Program-made: the position numbers and the translations under genes | Source of the DNA: Acrocarpospora macrocephala | GTDB taxonomy: Bacteria > Actinomycetota > Actinomycetes > Streptosporangiales > Streptosporangiaceae | DNA: 64,000 nucleotides | NCBI RefSeq assembly: GCF_009687865.1 | Contig: NZ_BLAE01000016.1 | Location: 62,001 to 126,000 of the forward strand | Reading direction: 5' to 3' | Shown here: positions 9,215 through 17,950 of the stretch, in pieces | Position numbering within the stretch: the stretch's first letter is position 1 | How the letters are laid out: every line of letters begins with the position of its first letter | Notes under the pieces: generated by a model | The model's input: only the letters and a program-made list of their open reading frames with translations | Told to the model about the DNA's origin: nothing | Database searches by the model: none

Positions 9215-10218
9215 TCAGATCTCCTGTCGCTGGCAGGCGCGGCGCCCGAGATCCCGGCGGCCGGGGGCCGCTCGTAGGTCGGCACCGGTCGGGTGTGTGG
9301 CCGCACCCAGTCCCCATCGGGTAGGAACTGCCGCAGCTCCGCCACGCCCGACGCCGCATCGGATGGAGTCCTTCGGGACTGCGCCACGTTCAGCAGCTCG
9401 GCCGCTGTCAGCGCAAGGTCGCGGTCGCTGCGGTGCCGGTGAGCGCGTGCCCCGAGGTGCACCTGCGCGATCGAGTCGAGACCGTGCAGGCAATGGGTGT
9501 CCACCAACGTGGACAGCTCGACCCCATAGCCGACCGGGATGCTCAGTGACTCCATGAGTCCGCGCCTGACCGCCCACTCACCGGCGAGCGGCTGAACCAC
9601 GCCGGTCAGCTCCGGCCAGTGGAGACTCAGCAGCGGGCGTGCAAGGAGTTCCGTCACCCGTCCGCCGTCAGGTGAGGTGGAGCCGTCGCTTCCGGTACGA
9701 ATGCGGGTATAGGCGGCGCGGACCAACATCGTCGCAGGGCTGGTCAGCAGCGGGCCGAGCAGCCCGGTCACAAAGTGCGGCCCCCACTCCGTGAGGTCGG
9801 CGTCGACAAAGACCAGCAGGTCACCGCTGGTCACGAAGAGTGACTTCCAGAGCGCTTCACCCTTGCCGTGATAGTCGCCTTGCTCGGGGAGGATCTCGCT
9901 CGCTCGATATACGGTCGCGCCAGCTCGCTCGGCATGAGTCGCCGTGGCGTCACTCGAGTTCGAATCGATGACGACAAGCTCGTCGAGCAATGGCGCGTCT
10001 TTCATGAGCGCCGCGCGCAGCCCGGCGACTATGTCAAAGATCGTGGCGGCTTCGTCACGTGCGGGAATGACCAGGCTGATGCGCGAATCCTGGCGGATCT
10101 TGTATTCGAGCAGCCGGGGTAGGGGCCAGTCCTGCCAACTCGAACTTCGGCTATGAAACCAATTCAATGCCCGATCATGCACCTGTCGGTCCTCGCAGTT
10201 GTCCAACGACATTGCCAT
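9211..10218 (-). CDS. gpgS: Glucosyl-3-phosphoglycerate synthase
   Basis: A 335-residue GT-A fold (GT81) glycosyltransferase that transfers glucose from NDP-glucose to 3-phosphoglycerate, the first step to glucosylglycerate and, in mycobacteria, methylglucose lipopolysaccharides. ISLVIPARDEAATI binds the sugar nucleotide, ELVVIDSNSSDATA follows, and LLVFVDADL holds the DxD metal motif. The segment GDYHGKGEALWKSL is typical of GpgS. The first ATG (10218) is taken; a second lies two codons on. It heads the gpgS-folP2-LigB-like transcript. This is ordinary chromosomal content and marks the left flank of the island. Confidence 0.88.
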   Translation of the reverse strand: MAMSLDNCEDRQVHDRALNWFHSRSSSWQDWPLPRLLEYKIRQDSRISLVIPARDEAATIFDIVAGLRAALMKDAPLLDELVVIDSNSSDATATHAERAGATVYRASEILPEQGDYHGKGEALWKSLFVTSGDLLVFVDADLTEWGPHFVTGLLGPLLTSPATMLVRAAYTRIRTGSDGSTSPDGGRVTELLARPLLSLHWPELTGVVQPLAGEWAVRRGLMESLSIPVGYGVELSTLVDTHCLHGLDSIAQVHLGARAHRHRSDRDLALTAAELLNVAQSRRTPSDAASGVAELRQFLPDGDWVRPHTRPVPTYERPPAAGISGAAPASDRRSE

Positions 10219-10550
10219 GAGCCCGCCACCTCACGGGCACCTCAGGCCCGGAACAAGAATATGAGAGCCGCCGTTCCACATCCCTCGGTGGCGGATCCGC
10301 GGCCCGCGTCGTTCTCTGTCACGGCAACAGCTCAATCGCCATCCGGGCGGTCACGAAACGCCCGCACCCTTCGCGTCCACCGACGCGACCAGCTCAAGGA
10401 CATTTTCCTGCTGAAACCGGCGGGCGAATCGATGGGGTCGAACCGGCTCCCTCGCAGCACTAGACCGCTGCAGAGAACCGCGAACCGGATGATCACGCGG
10501 TCGAGTTGCTGCACCTGCTTGGTCACAGCACTCATCTCTCCAGTCATTGT
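10219..10550. other. Boundary segment with gene scraps between gpgS and the catabolic island
   Basis: No complete gene is seen in these 330 bp. On the minus strand there is a possible 2-oxoacid oxidoreductase start (listed separately) and, further down, a short frame reading FARRFQQENVLELVAS and then VDAKGAGVS before a stop. This looks like the end of an unknown protein. The segment must also hold the gpgS promoter. It appears to be the breakpoint where the island was joined to the chromosome. Confidence 0.4.
10479..10535 (-). pseudogene. Possible N-terminal scrap of korA (2-oxoacid:ferredoxin oxidoreductase alpha)
   Basis: Nineteen residues from ATG 10535, ending KQVQQLDRVIIRFA, match the usual start of actinobacterial KorA, where GDSGDGMQLTGDRF normally follows. 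Here the sequence diverges right after RFA. The match is short, so the call is tentative, but it fits a truncated gene at the island edge. Confidence 0.35.
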
Positions 10551-11303
10551 TCAGACTCCCCCAGTCACCATCAGCCCGCCGTCCACGACGAGCAGGTGAC
10601 CGGTGATCCAGGCCGCTTCGTCTGAGGCGAGGAACGCCACGGCCGAGGCGACGTCCTCAGGTGTCCCGAACCGCCCCAGCGGATAGCGGGCGGCTGTCGT
10701 TTCCTCCTCCGCGTAGAGCGGCGCGGCGAAAGCGGTGCGCACGACAGCGGGCAACACGGCGTTGACGCGAATGCCCGGGGCGAGTTCGAGCGCGAGTTGC
10801 CCAGTGAGATAGGCCAGAGCGGCCTTACTGGCGCCATAGGCGCCCAGCCCGGCCGACGGACGCAGGCCAGCGGCCGAGGCGACGTTCACGATAGTGCCGC
10901 CGTGTTCCCCCAGCCAGGCTTCGTGAGCGGTACGGGCCCAGGTCAGCGCCGCGAGCACATTGACCTCGAAGATCTTGCGGACGGCGGCGAGGTCGACACC
11001 CTCCAGCGGGCCGAAGGCCGGGTTGATGCCGACGTTGCTGACCAGGACGTCGAGCCGGCCGAAGTACTCGATCGCGGTGGTGACCGCCGCGTGCGTGTAC
11101 TCGGGGTCGTCGGCCCTGCCGGTGATGCCCAGCGCGGTCGCGGGACCGCCGAGCTCGTCCACGGTGGCGGCGAGGCTGTCCGGTTTGCGGGCGGTGACGA
11201 CGACCCGGGCCCCCTCGGCCGCCAACCGCGCCGCGATGGCCCGGCCGATGCCGCGGCTCGCGCCGGTGACCAGCGCGACCCGGCCCGCGAAACGGGCGCT
11301 CAC
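10551..11303 (-). CDS. SDR-family NAD(P)-dependent oxidoreductase
   Basis: A 250-residue classical SDR. VALVTGASRGIGRAIA is the cofactor-binding motif, LVSNVGIN the NNAG-equivalent, NVASAAGL provides the Ser and YGASKAAL the YxxxK pair; the C-terminus ends WITGHLLVVDGG. The GTG start at 11303 overlaps the stop of the CoA-transferase (GTGA), so it is the last gene of the operon 16538-10551. Its likely job is oxidation of a hydroxyl group on a pathway intermediate, possibly a hydroxyacyl-CoA given the CoA-transferase beside it. Specificity cannot be read from sequence. It is the leftmost gene of the island. Confidence 0.85.
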   Translation of the reverse strand: MSARFAGRVALVTGASRGIGRAIAARLAAEGARVVVTARKPDSLAATVDELGGPATALGITGRADDPEYTHAAVTTAIEYFGRLDVLVSNVGINPAFGPLEGVDLAAVRKIFEVNVLAALTWARTAHEAWLGEHGGTIVNVASAAGLRPSAGLGAYGASKAALAYLTGQLALELAPGIRVNAVLPAVVRTAFAAPLYAEEETTAARYPLGRFGTPEDVASAVAFLASDEAAWITGHLLVVDGGLMVTGGV

Positions 11304-12442
11304 CACGGTTGTCCCGTCCCGAGTTCCCCCACGCGCGGCGCCGGCGTCGCCGGTCGGCGTTCGGCGCCGTGGAAGGTGCACGGGGAGTCGACGGATCTGG
11401 AGGTCGTCCCGTCGGCGCCGATCACGTCCACGAACACTCCCGCCGCCGCTGCGACGTCGTCGCACACCAGCTCCGCCAGCGACCGCACGGGTGCGAAGGT
11501 GATGTCGTGCTCCCGGAGCCGCCGTTCCCACGTCTCCAGCGACGACCGCCGGAAGATCTCGTCGAGTGTCTCGACGAGCGCGGTCGCGTGCTCCTTGAGC
11601 CGGGTGCTGTCACCGCCCGCGAAGCGGGGGTCGGAGTCCAGCCACATCGCATCGAGCGCACGCAGCAGCGCGGGCCAGTCCCGCTCGGGATTCATCACCT
11701 GGAGCCACAACCACCGCCCGTCGGCACACCGGTAGTTGTTCAACGTCGGATTCGCCGAAGCGGCCCGGTCGATGGTGCGCGGCGTGCCCCCCGCGAGCAC
11801 CTCGCTCAGGTCCGACGCAAGCAGCCACGCCCCCGTCGCGAGCAGGGAGGTCGAGACGTGCGCCCCCTTCCCGGAACGTTCCCGCGCGAATAGGGCGGCG
11901 GTGATCGCCCCGGCCAGGCTCATCCCGGACGCGCGGTCCCCCATGCCACCGGCGGCCTGAGGTGGTTCCCCATCGTCCCGGCTGAACATGTGGGCCATCC
12001 CCGAATAGGCCCAGAACGCCCCGTGGTCGTAACTGCGTTCGTCGGAGCCCGGGCCATACCCGGTGATCTGCCCATAGACCAGACGCGGGTGCGCGGCCAG
12101 CACCACCGGGGCGTCGAGGCCCAGGGCGCGCAGCGCGACGGGCCGCAGGTTCGTGACGAACACGTCGGCCTCCGACAGCAGGCGGAACATGGCCTCCCGG
12201 TCGGCGCTCTCGCCCAGGTTGAGGGCGACGCTGCGGCGCGACCTGTTGTGCACCTGGAAGCGAGGATTGGCCCCGCCGTCGTGAGCGCCGCGCCCCCGGG
12301 CCGGATCGCCGTCGGGGGGTTCCACCTTGACCACGTCGGCGCCCCAGTCGGCCAGTACGGTCGCGCAGGACGGCGCTGCGGCGAACCGGCCCAGTTCGAC
12401 CACCCGGATGCCCGTGAGAGGGGCCGGGTCTGCGTTGGACAT
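11300..12442 (-). CDS. Class III (CaiB/BaiF family) CoA-transferase
   Basis: A 380-residue protein with the family N-terminus GIRVVELGRFAAAPSCATVLADWGADVVKVE and the region GGMGDRASGMSLA, where the Asp forms the acyl-anhydride intermediate. Such enzymes move CoA between carboxylic acids and so activate a substrate without ATP. It sits 6 nt downstream of the ferredoxin gene and overlaps the SDR, so it is cotranscribed with the P450 system. A reasonable inference is that the acid made by oxidation is activated here. Two further CoA-transferases of this family lie at 47913-50269. Confidence 0.85.
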   Translation of the reverse strand: MSNADPAPLTGIRVVELGRFAAAPSCATVLADWGADVVKVEPPDGDPARGRGAHDGGANPRFQVHNRSRRSVALNLGESADREAMFRLLSEADVFVTNLRPVALRALGLDAPVVLAAHPRLVYGQITGYGPGSDERSYDHGAFWAYSGMAHMFSRDDGEPPQAAGGMGDRASGMSLAGAITAALFARERSGKGAHVSTSLLATGAWLLASDLSEVLAGGTPRTIDRAASANPTLNNYRCADGRWLWLQVMNPERDWPALLRALDAMWLDSDPRFAGGDSTRLKEHATALVETLDEIFRRSSLETWERRLREHDITFAPVRSLAELVCDDVAAAAGVFVDVIGADGTTSRSVDSPCTFHGAERRPATPAPRVGELGTGQPW

Positions 12443-12448
12443 CTGCCG

Positions 12449-12652
12449 CTACCCGCCTGTGTGATTGAGGGCGATGACGCCTGCGGGACAGATTGCGGCG
12501 GCCTCGCGCACCTGGTCCTCGTGCCCGGCAGGCACGGCCTCGTGCAGCAGGATGACCGTGCCGTCGTCGTCGTCCTGGTCGAAGACGTCGGGGGCGACGA
12601 GAGCGCAGCTTCCCGCGCCGACACACTTTCCGGCGTCCACTCTCACACGCAT
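12449..12652 (-). CDS. Small 3Fe-4S-type ferredoxin
   Basis: A 67-residue acidic ferredoxin, MRVRVDAGKCVGAGSCALVA, with later Cys in AAAICPAGVIAL. The spacing C-x5-C...C-P, with Gly at the fourth position, is that of the single-cluster ferredoxins that serve actinomycete P450s. It lies between a P450 gene and a CoA-transferase in one operon that also has a ferredoxin reductase at 13876-15045, so a complete NADH-reductase-ferredoxin-P450 chain is encoded together. Confidence 0.88.
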   Translation of the reverse strand: MRVRVDAGKCVGAGSCALVAPDVFDQDDDDGTVILLHEAVPAGHEDQVREAAAICPAGVIALNHTGG

Positions 12653-12682
12653 GGGATCACTTCCGTGTCTCGAAGGGATCGG

Positions 12683-13876
12683 TCACCAGGTGACCGGGAG
12701 GGCGCGTACTCCGTAAGTCACGGAGTCGTCCCGGAAGGACACTTCCGCCATCGGCACCGCCAGTCGCAGGGTGGGGATGCGGGTGAACAGGGTCGCGAAG
12801 ACCGCCTGTAGCTCCATCCGGGCGAGTTGCTGGCCGAGGCACTGGTGCACGCCGTAACCGAAGGCGAGGTGGTGGCGGGCGTCGCGGGTGATGTCGAGCC
12901 GGTCCGGCTCGGGGAAGTGCTCGGGGTCGCGGTTGGCGGCGGGGGTGAGCATGAACACGCCCTCCCCCGGCCGAATGGTGTGACCGCCGATCTCGACCTC
13001 GGCCGTCGCGACGCGGCGGGTGGAGAACGGAATGATCGTGAGGTAGCGCAGCAGTTCTTCCACCGCCCTGTCGGCGAGTGACGGGTCGCCGACCAGTGCG
13101 GCCTGCTGCCCGGGGTTCTCCAGCAGCGCCAAGGTGCCCAGGGAGATCATCGACGAGGTGGTCTCGTGTCCGGCGCTGATGAGCAGGCGGCCCATGTGCA
13201 CGATCTCCTCGTGGCTGAGCGCGCCGGTCCGGCCGTAGGTGACGATGAGGCGGCTGAGGATGTCGTCGCCCGGCTCGTTCTCCTTCTCGGTGACCAGTTT
13301 CTCCAAGTATCCGAGAAGGTCTCGGGTGGCGGCGCGGGTCTGCTCGGGGGTGGCGTTGAAGTTGATCCGGGCGCTGGCCCGGTCCTGGACGAACGCGTGG
13401 TCCTCCTCGGGCGCGCCGAGCAGCAGGGTGATGACCATCGACGGCAGGGCCAGGCCCAACGCGGGGACGAGGTCCAGCGGCGGCCCCTTCGTGAGCATGT
13501 CGTCGATGAGGCCGTCGATCATCTGCTGAACCCGGGGACTCAGCCGTTGCACGGCCTTGACGGTGAACTCCCGGGTGAGCATCTTCCGATAGTGGTCGTG
13601 GTCCGGGTTGTCCATCCGCAGGAAGGTGCGCTCCTCCAGAGCCGCCGCCCCGACTCCGGCGCTGAGTTGCGGGTAGCCGGGCATGCTGGGTACGGCGCTG
13701 AACCGTTCATCCCCCAGCAGCGCCTTGACGTACTCGTATTTGGTGATCAGCCAGACCTTGTCGCCGTTGTAGACCTCCGCGCGCGCCACCGGCTCATTGG
13801 CCTGGAGCCGGGCGTAGGTCTTGGGCGGGTGCATCGGGCACTCGCGGTCAAGGGGAAGTCTCGGCAGGGCGGACAT
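12683..13876 (-). CDS. Cytochrome P450 (operon with its own redox partners)
   Basis: About 397 residues, soluble bacterial class I P450. I-helix LISAGHETTSSM has the oxygen-activating Thr, EELLRYL the ExxR, and FGYGVHQCLGQQLA the haem Cys loop. The start is ATG 13876, with AAGGAG at a good distance; the in-frame ATG at 13879 overlaps the previous stop and is the alternative. It is followed by ferredoxin and preceded by ferredoxin reductase, so it is probably self-sufficient for electrons. It likely hydroxylates the pathway substrate or a side chain; substrate unknown. It is not closely alike to the other two P450s in the window, judged by eye. Confidence 0.9.
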   Translation of the reverse strand: MSALPRLPLDRECPMHPPKTYARLQANEPVARAEVYNGDKVWLITKYEYVKALLGDERFSAVPSMPGYPQLSAGVGAAALEERTFLRMDNPDHDHYRKMLTREFTVKAVQRLSPRVQQMIDGLIDDMLTKGPPLDLVPALGLALPSMVITLLLGAPEEDHAFVQDRASARINFNATPEQTRAATRDLLGYLEKLVTEKENEPGDDILSRLIVTYGRTGALSHEEIVHMGRLLISAGHETTSSMISLGTLALLENPGQQAALVGDPSLADRAVEELLRYLTIIPFSTRRVATAEVEIGGHTIRPGEGVFMLTPAANRDPEHFPEPDRLDITRDARHHLAFGYGVHQCLGQQLARMELQAVFATLFTRIPTLRLAVPMAEVSFRDDSVTYGVRALPVTW

Positions 13877-15045
13877 CATTTCTCCTTGGTCGAGAGGTGG
13901 GCCAGGGCGTCGGCCAGGGTCGGCGCGTCCCGCATGAACAGGCGAAGCCGCGCGACGGCCTTGCCTTCGCGTACGCCCACGACGCCGGTCAACCGGCCGT
14001 CGCGCGAGTAGCAGCCCAGCAGCGAACCCCGAGTTCCGTTCCGGAGCACCGTGACCTCGTCGTCGCGTCCGGGCAGCCCGATCGCCTGGAGGCGCACGCC
14101 GTACTGGTCGCTCCAGAAGTACGGGACCGGTTCGAGGGGTCGGTCGCCGGTGCCGAGGATGGTGTCGGCAACCACGGCGGCCTGGTCGGTCACGCTGGTC
14201 CAGTGCTCCATGCGGAGGTGGCGGGCGTGGGCCGGGTGCCACCAGCGGGCGACGTCTCCCAGGGCGTAGACATGAGGGATGTTGGTGCGGCCCCGGTCGT
14301 CGCAGACCACACCGCTGTCAAGGGTGAAGGGACCGCCTTCCAGCCAGCCGGTGGCCGGGATCGAGCCGGAGCCCTCGACCACGTGGTCGGCGGTCAGTTC
14401 GGTGCCGTCGGCCAGAGCCACCAGCCAGGTGCCGTCCGTGAGCCGGTTCGCCGAGACCACGGTCCGGCCGCAGAGCAGCCGGACTCCGTGGCTTCTGTGG
14501 AGATCGCTCAGGTACGCCCCCACAGCCGGCCCGAGGGCTCCCTCCGCCAGGTGGTCCAGCACCTCGACCACAGTGACCCCCAGGCCCATGGTCCGGGCGG
14601 TGGAGGCGACCTCGCAGCCGACGAATCCGCCCCCGATCACCAGCAGATGGCCGCCTTTGCGCAGGTCCTCGCGCAGGGCCACCGCGTCATCGAGGCCGCG
14701 GATCCGGTGCGCCTCCGCCGCCACCATGGGCAGGCGGCGGGCCTCGGCTCCGGTCGCCAGCACCAGGTCCGTGTACGCGATCCTCCGGCCGCTGTTCAGA
14801 AGCAGTTCGTTGCGGTCGGTGTCCACGGCCGTCGCGGGGTCGGCCAGGACGACGTCGGCGTCCGGTTCGCCCAGCCAGATGCCGTCCTCGTCGCCGCGCA
14901 GCAACTCCTTGGAGAGTCCCGGCCGGTTGTACGGCAGATGCGCCTCCGCGCCCACCACCGTCACCGGGCCGGTGTAGCCCCGCTGCCGCAGGGCCTCGGT
15001 CATCCGCAGGCCACCGGCGCCCCCGCCGGCGATCACGACGCTCAT
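13876..15045 (-). CDS. FAD-dependent ferredoxin reductase (pyridine nucleotide-disulfide family)
   Basis: A 389-residue protein with two dinucleotide-binding motifs: SVVIAGGGAGGLRMTEAL for FAD at the start and HLLVIGGGFVGCEVAST for NADH in the middle, plus the FAD-binding VYALGDVARW. Length and layout match rubredoxin/putidaredoxin-reductase-type enzymes that feed P450s or Rieske oxygenases. It sits directly before the P450 and ferredoxin genes, so electrons most likely go NADH to this protein, to the ferredoxin at 12449-12652, to the P450. Start and stop codons overlap with both neighbours. Confidence 0.88.
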   Translation of the reverse strand: MSVVIAGGGAGGLRMTEALRQRGYTGPVTVVGAEAHLPYNRPGLSKELLRGDEDGIWLGEPDADVVLADPATAVDTDRNELLLNSGRRIAYTDLVLATGAEARRLPMVAAEAHRIRGLDDAVALREDLRKGGHLLVIGGGFVGCEVASTARTMGLGVTVVEVLDHLAEGALGPAVGAYLSDLHRSHGVRLLCGRTVVSANRLTDGTWLVALADGTELTADHVVEGSGSIPATGWLEGGPFTLDSGVVCDDRGRTNIPHVYALGDVARWWHPAHARHLRMEHWTSVTDQAAVVADTILGTGDRPLEPVPYFWSDQYGVRLQAIGLPGRDDEVTVLRNGTRGSLLGCYSRDGRLTGVVGVREGKAVARLRLFMRDAPTLADALAHLSTKEK

Positions 15046-16538
15046 GCCCGCGTCCGTGTCGCCGCCGCGCGTCCGGCCAGGTAGCCGTACACGAGACCGG
15101 GACCCAGCGTCGAACCACTCCCGGGTGCGCCGTCGCCGAGGAAGGTGGCCGCGGCGTTCCCCACCGCGAACAGGCCGGGGATCGGACGTTCGGCACCGTC
15201 GAGGACACGGCCGGACGTGTCGGTCAGCGGGCCGCCGTTGGTGCCGGACAGGCCCGCATAAACGCGCGTGGCCTGCAGGGGTGGCCGTGTGAGGGGGGCC
15301 AGGCAGGCGGCGGGGCCCTGATTGTCGCCGTCTCCCCAGCTCTGGTCGAACTCGGTCGAGCCGCGCCCGAACTGCGAGTCGTGGAGTTCGGCGGCGTCGA
15401 CGTTGAACCGGGCGATGGTGTCGGCGAGGTCGACGCCGATGAGTTCGCCCAGCTCCGCTGGGGTGGCGGCGGTGAACCAACGGTCCTTGGCCGGGGGCCG
15501 GTCGCCGAAGCAGCGGGGGCCGTAGATGTCGAGGAAACGCTGGTCGATCACCAGCCAGGCCGGTAGGTCGGCCTGGGCCAAGGCCCGACCGAAGTCGTGG
15601 AAGTTCGCCCCCTCGTTGGCGAAGCGCCTGCCGTGCCGGTCGACGATGATCGAGCCGGGCAGGCAGCGGGCGGAGGAGGCGTCCTCGTACTTCGGGGTGC
15701 CCTCGCGGTCCTCGTCGTGGAGGCGGAGGAGGGCGTACCACTGGGCGGCGCCGGTCCAGGCGAGTTTGGCGCCGGCGGCCTCGGCGAGGCGGAGACCGTC
15801 GCCGGTGTTCTCGGGTGAACTCCACGCGGCCTCGACCTTGGGCAGGTACCGGTCGAGTAGGTCGCGGTTGTACTCGAAACCGCCCGTGGCCAGGATCACG
15901 CCGCCAGGGGCCGTGAGTGTGACCCCGTCCGCCACGACACCGGTGACCTCGCCTGACTCGACGACGAGTTCGGTGCCGCGGGCCTTGGTCAGCACCGTGA
16001 CCCCGGCCCGGAGGCAGGCGCGGAGCAGGTGACCGATGAGCGCGGTGCCGCCGCTCCATTCGGCGCCGTTGTCCAGGGCCCGGTACGGGCTGCGCCGGAT
16101 CTCCCCGGCCCGGTCGCCGAGGGTGGCCGGGTCGCAGGACTCGGGCGCGACGGCCCGGCTCTGCGAGGCGCCCGGGATCCCGGCGTTGTAGTCCTTCAGG
16201 CCGGTCGGCCGGAAGGGCACCGCGTGGCTTTCGAGGAAGTCGATGACCTCGGCGGCCCGCTGGAGGAACTCCCTGGCCCGCGCCTCGTCCAAGCCCTGCG
16301 GAGCTACCGCGCGCAGGTAGTCCAGCGCCGCGTCGAGGTCCTCGGTGACGCCCTTCTCCTTCATCTTCGCGCTGCCGGGCGCGTAGACGAGGCCCGTGGA
16401 GGTCGCGCTCGTGCCGCCGATGAAGGCGGTGCGCTCCAGCACCGTCACCCGGGCACCGCTCGACGACGCTGACAGCGCCGCGGCGAGCCCGGCCGCGCCG
16501 GACCCGAGGACGACGACATCCTGCTCGACTCGTTCCAC
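15042..16538 (-). CDS. FAD-binding oxidoreductase, KstD/fumarate-reductase flavoprotein family
   Basis: A 498-residue flavoprotein: VVVLGSGAAGLAAALSA binds FAD, FIGGTSATSTGLVYAPG follows, and the C-terminus GSGSTLGPGLVYGYLAGR is typical of the 3-ketosteroid dehydrogenase/fumarate reductase family, which remove or add hydrogen across a C-C bond next to a carbonyl. I choose GTG 16538 because AAAGGAG lies 8 nt upstream and a conserved operator ends 46 nt before it. The longer frame from ATG 16598 (TAATG overlap with the gene before) would add 20 residues unlike the family. First gene of the 16538-10551 operon. Confidence 0.82.
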   Translation of the reverse strand: MERVEQDVVVLGSGAAGLAAALSASSSGARVTVLERTAFIGGTSATSTGLVYAPGSAKMKEKGVTEDLDAALDYLRAVAPQGLDEARAREFLQRAAEVIDFLESHAVPFRPTGLKDYNAGIPGASQSRAVAPESCDPATLGDRAGEIRRSPYRALDNGAEWSGGTALIGHLLRACLRAGVTVLTKARGTELVVESGEVTGVVADGVTLTAPGGVILATGGFEYNRDLLDRYLPKVEAAWSSPENTGDGLRLAEAAGAKLAWTGAAQWYALLRLHDEDREGTPKYEDASSARCLPGSIIVDRHGRRFANEGANFHDFGRALAQADLPAWLVIDQRFLDIYGPRCFGDRPPAKDRWFTAATPAELGELIGVDLADTIARFNVDAAELHDSQFGRGSTEFDQSWGDGDNQGPAACLAPLTRPPLQATRVYAGLSGTNGGPLTDTSGRVLDGAERPIPGLFAVGNAAATFLGDGAPGSGSTLGPGLVYGYLAGRAAATRTRA

Positions 16539-16584
16539 CCTGTTCACTCCTTTCGCGGCCTTGTGCACACTGTCGGCGGCGGCG

Positions 16585-16601
16585 GTTACCTCAGGCATTA
16601 C
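16585..16601 (-). promoter_or_regulatory. Catabolic operator, site 1 (12-bp direct repeat)
   Basis: In the direction of transcription: GTAATGCCTGAGGTAAC, two RTAAY half-sites 12 bp apart, 46 nt before GTG 16538. It overlaps the end of the upstream flavoprotein gene and so suggests an internal promoter dividing the long leftward gene run in two. Confidence 0.65.
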
Positions 16602-17950
16602 CGGTCGGCCGCCGCCTGGCCCGCGAGCCGGCCGTAGACCAGGCAGCTCGTGATCGCGATGCCCTGGCCCGCATACTTGGCGCCCAAGGCGTTGCCGGTG
16701 ACCTCGCCGGCGGCGTACAGGCCGGGGATGGGGACGACGTCCCGCGCCAGCACCCGGCCGATGTGATCGATCTCCAGGCCGTGGCCGGTGATGAGCACCA
16801 CGGACGGCCGCAGCTCCGTCGCGTAGAAGGGCGGCTCGGCCACCGGCCTCAGGTGGTCGGCACTTTTGCCGTAGGCGTCGTCGTTCCCCTGGGCGCAGGC
16901 CTCGTTGTACGCCGCCACGGTGTGCCGCAGCGCCTCGACCGGCAGGCCGAGACCGGCTACGTCGTCGGCCTTGGTCACCCGGCCCGCGGCGATCTGGTCG
17001 GTCAGGGTCCGCGCCCAGGTGGTGGCCCCACGGGTCAGGCCGCCGACGGCGCTCGGCCAGTCGCGGACTCCGGCCTCGTCGAAGATCGCCCAGCAGCGTC
17101 CGCCACGCCCTCGCAGGACCTCACGGAATCCGGCCGGTGGCGCGGACTCGTCGACGAAACGGCGTCCGTGGTCATCGACCAGCAGGAGAGTGGGCGGCAG
17201 GTAAAGGTCCCCGACCGGGAAGGCGGGGTTCAGCCGGACCACCCCGCCACCACGGTCGGCGGTCGAGGCCCCCACGGCCTCGGCCATGCGCAGGCCGTCT
17301 CCCCGGCAGGTCAGCGCGGCGGGCGACCAGGCGTCGCCGTCCTGCCAGGCCGCGTCGGGGATGTAACGGTGGACGAGATCCCGCGCGTGAGCGAACCCAC
17401 CGGTGGCGAGCACGGTCGCCGACGCGGTGAAACGCTCGCCGCCCGCTTCGACGCCGACGACACGGCCGTGCTCGACGAGCAGCTTCTCCGCCCGGATACC
17501 GGTTCGAATGGCCACGTCCCGTTCCCGGCACGCCTTCAGCAGCGGCTCGACGATGCCCGCTCCCTGGCCCTCCGCCCGATGGGAACGAGGGAAGGGTTCC
17601 CGGCCCGCCCGGTACAGGCCGGCGACGGGGAACTGGACACCGTGACCGATGAGCCATTCGAGGGTGGGCGCGGCCTGGTGGCAGAGTTGCCGGGAGACGG
17701 CGTGGTCGATGTCCCAGTGGGAGACCGTGGTCAGGTGGTCGAAGAGACGCTCCGGACTGTCACCCGGAAACCCCGCAGCTTCCTGAACCGATGTTCCGGC
17801 CGCCATGAAACTGCCCGCCGACTGCGCTGTGGTGCCGCCCACCTGGTCGGCCGCCTCAATGACCAGCACCGACGAGGCGCCGTGTTCGCGGGCGCTCAAA
17901 GCTGCTGCCAGACCGGCACCTCCCCCGCCCAGGACGAGTACGGCGCTCAT
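16598..17950 (-). CDS. Second KstD/fumarate-reductase-like FAD oxidoreductase
   Basis: A 450-residue relative of the neighbouring gene product: VLVLGGGGAGLAAALSAREH (FAD), VGGTTAQSAGSFMAAG, ATVLATGGFAHA, and the C-terminal YAGQGIAITSCLVYGR. It is about 50 residues shorter than the product of 15042-16538. Tandem flavoproteins of this family occur where a ring or enoyl system is desaturated or reduced in separate steps; that is an inference here. The ATG overlaps the stop of the acyl-CoA synthetase gene by 4 nt. It closes the operon that starts at 24523. Confidence 0.82.
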   Translation of the reverse strand: MSAVLVLGGGGAGLAAALSAREHGASSVLVIEAADQVGGTTAQSAGSFMAAGTSVQEAAGFPGDSPERLFDHLTTVSHWDIDHAVSRQLCHQAAPTLEWLIGHGVQFPVAGLYRAGREPFPRSHRAEGQGAGIVEPLLKACRERDVAIRTGIRAEKLLVEHGRVVGVEAGGERFTASATVLATGGFAHARDLVHRYIPDAAWQDGDAWSPAALTCRGDGLRMAEAVGASTADRGGGVVRLNPAFPVGDLYLPPTLLLVDDHGRRFVDESAPPAGFREVLRGRGGRCWAIFDEAGVRDWPSAVGGLTRGATTWARTLTDQIAAGRVTKADDVAGLGLPVEALRHTVAAYNEACAQGNDDAYGKSADHLRPVAEPPFYATELRPSVVLITGHGLEIDHIGRVLARDVVPIPGLYAAGEVTGNALGAKYAGQGIAITSCLVYGRLAGQAAADR

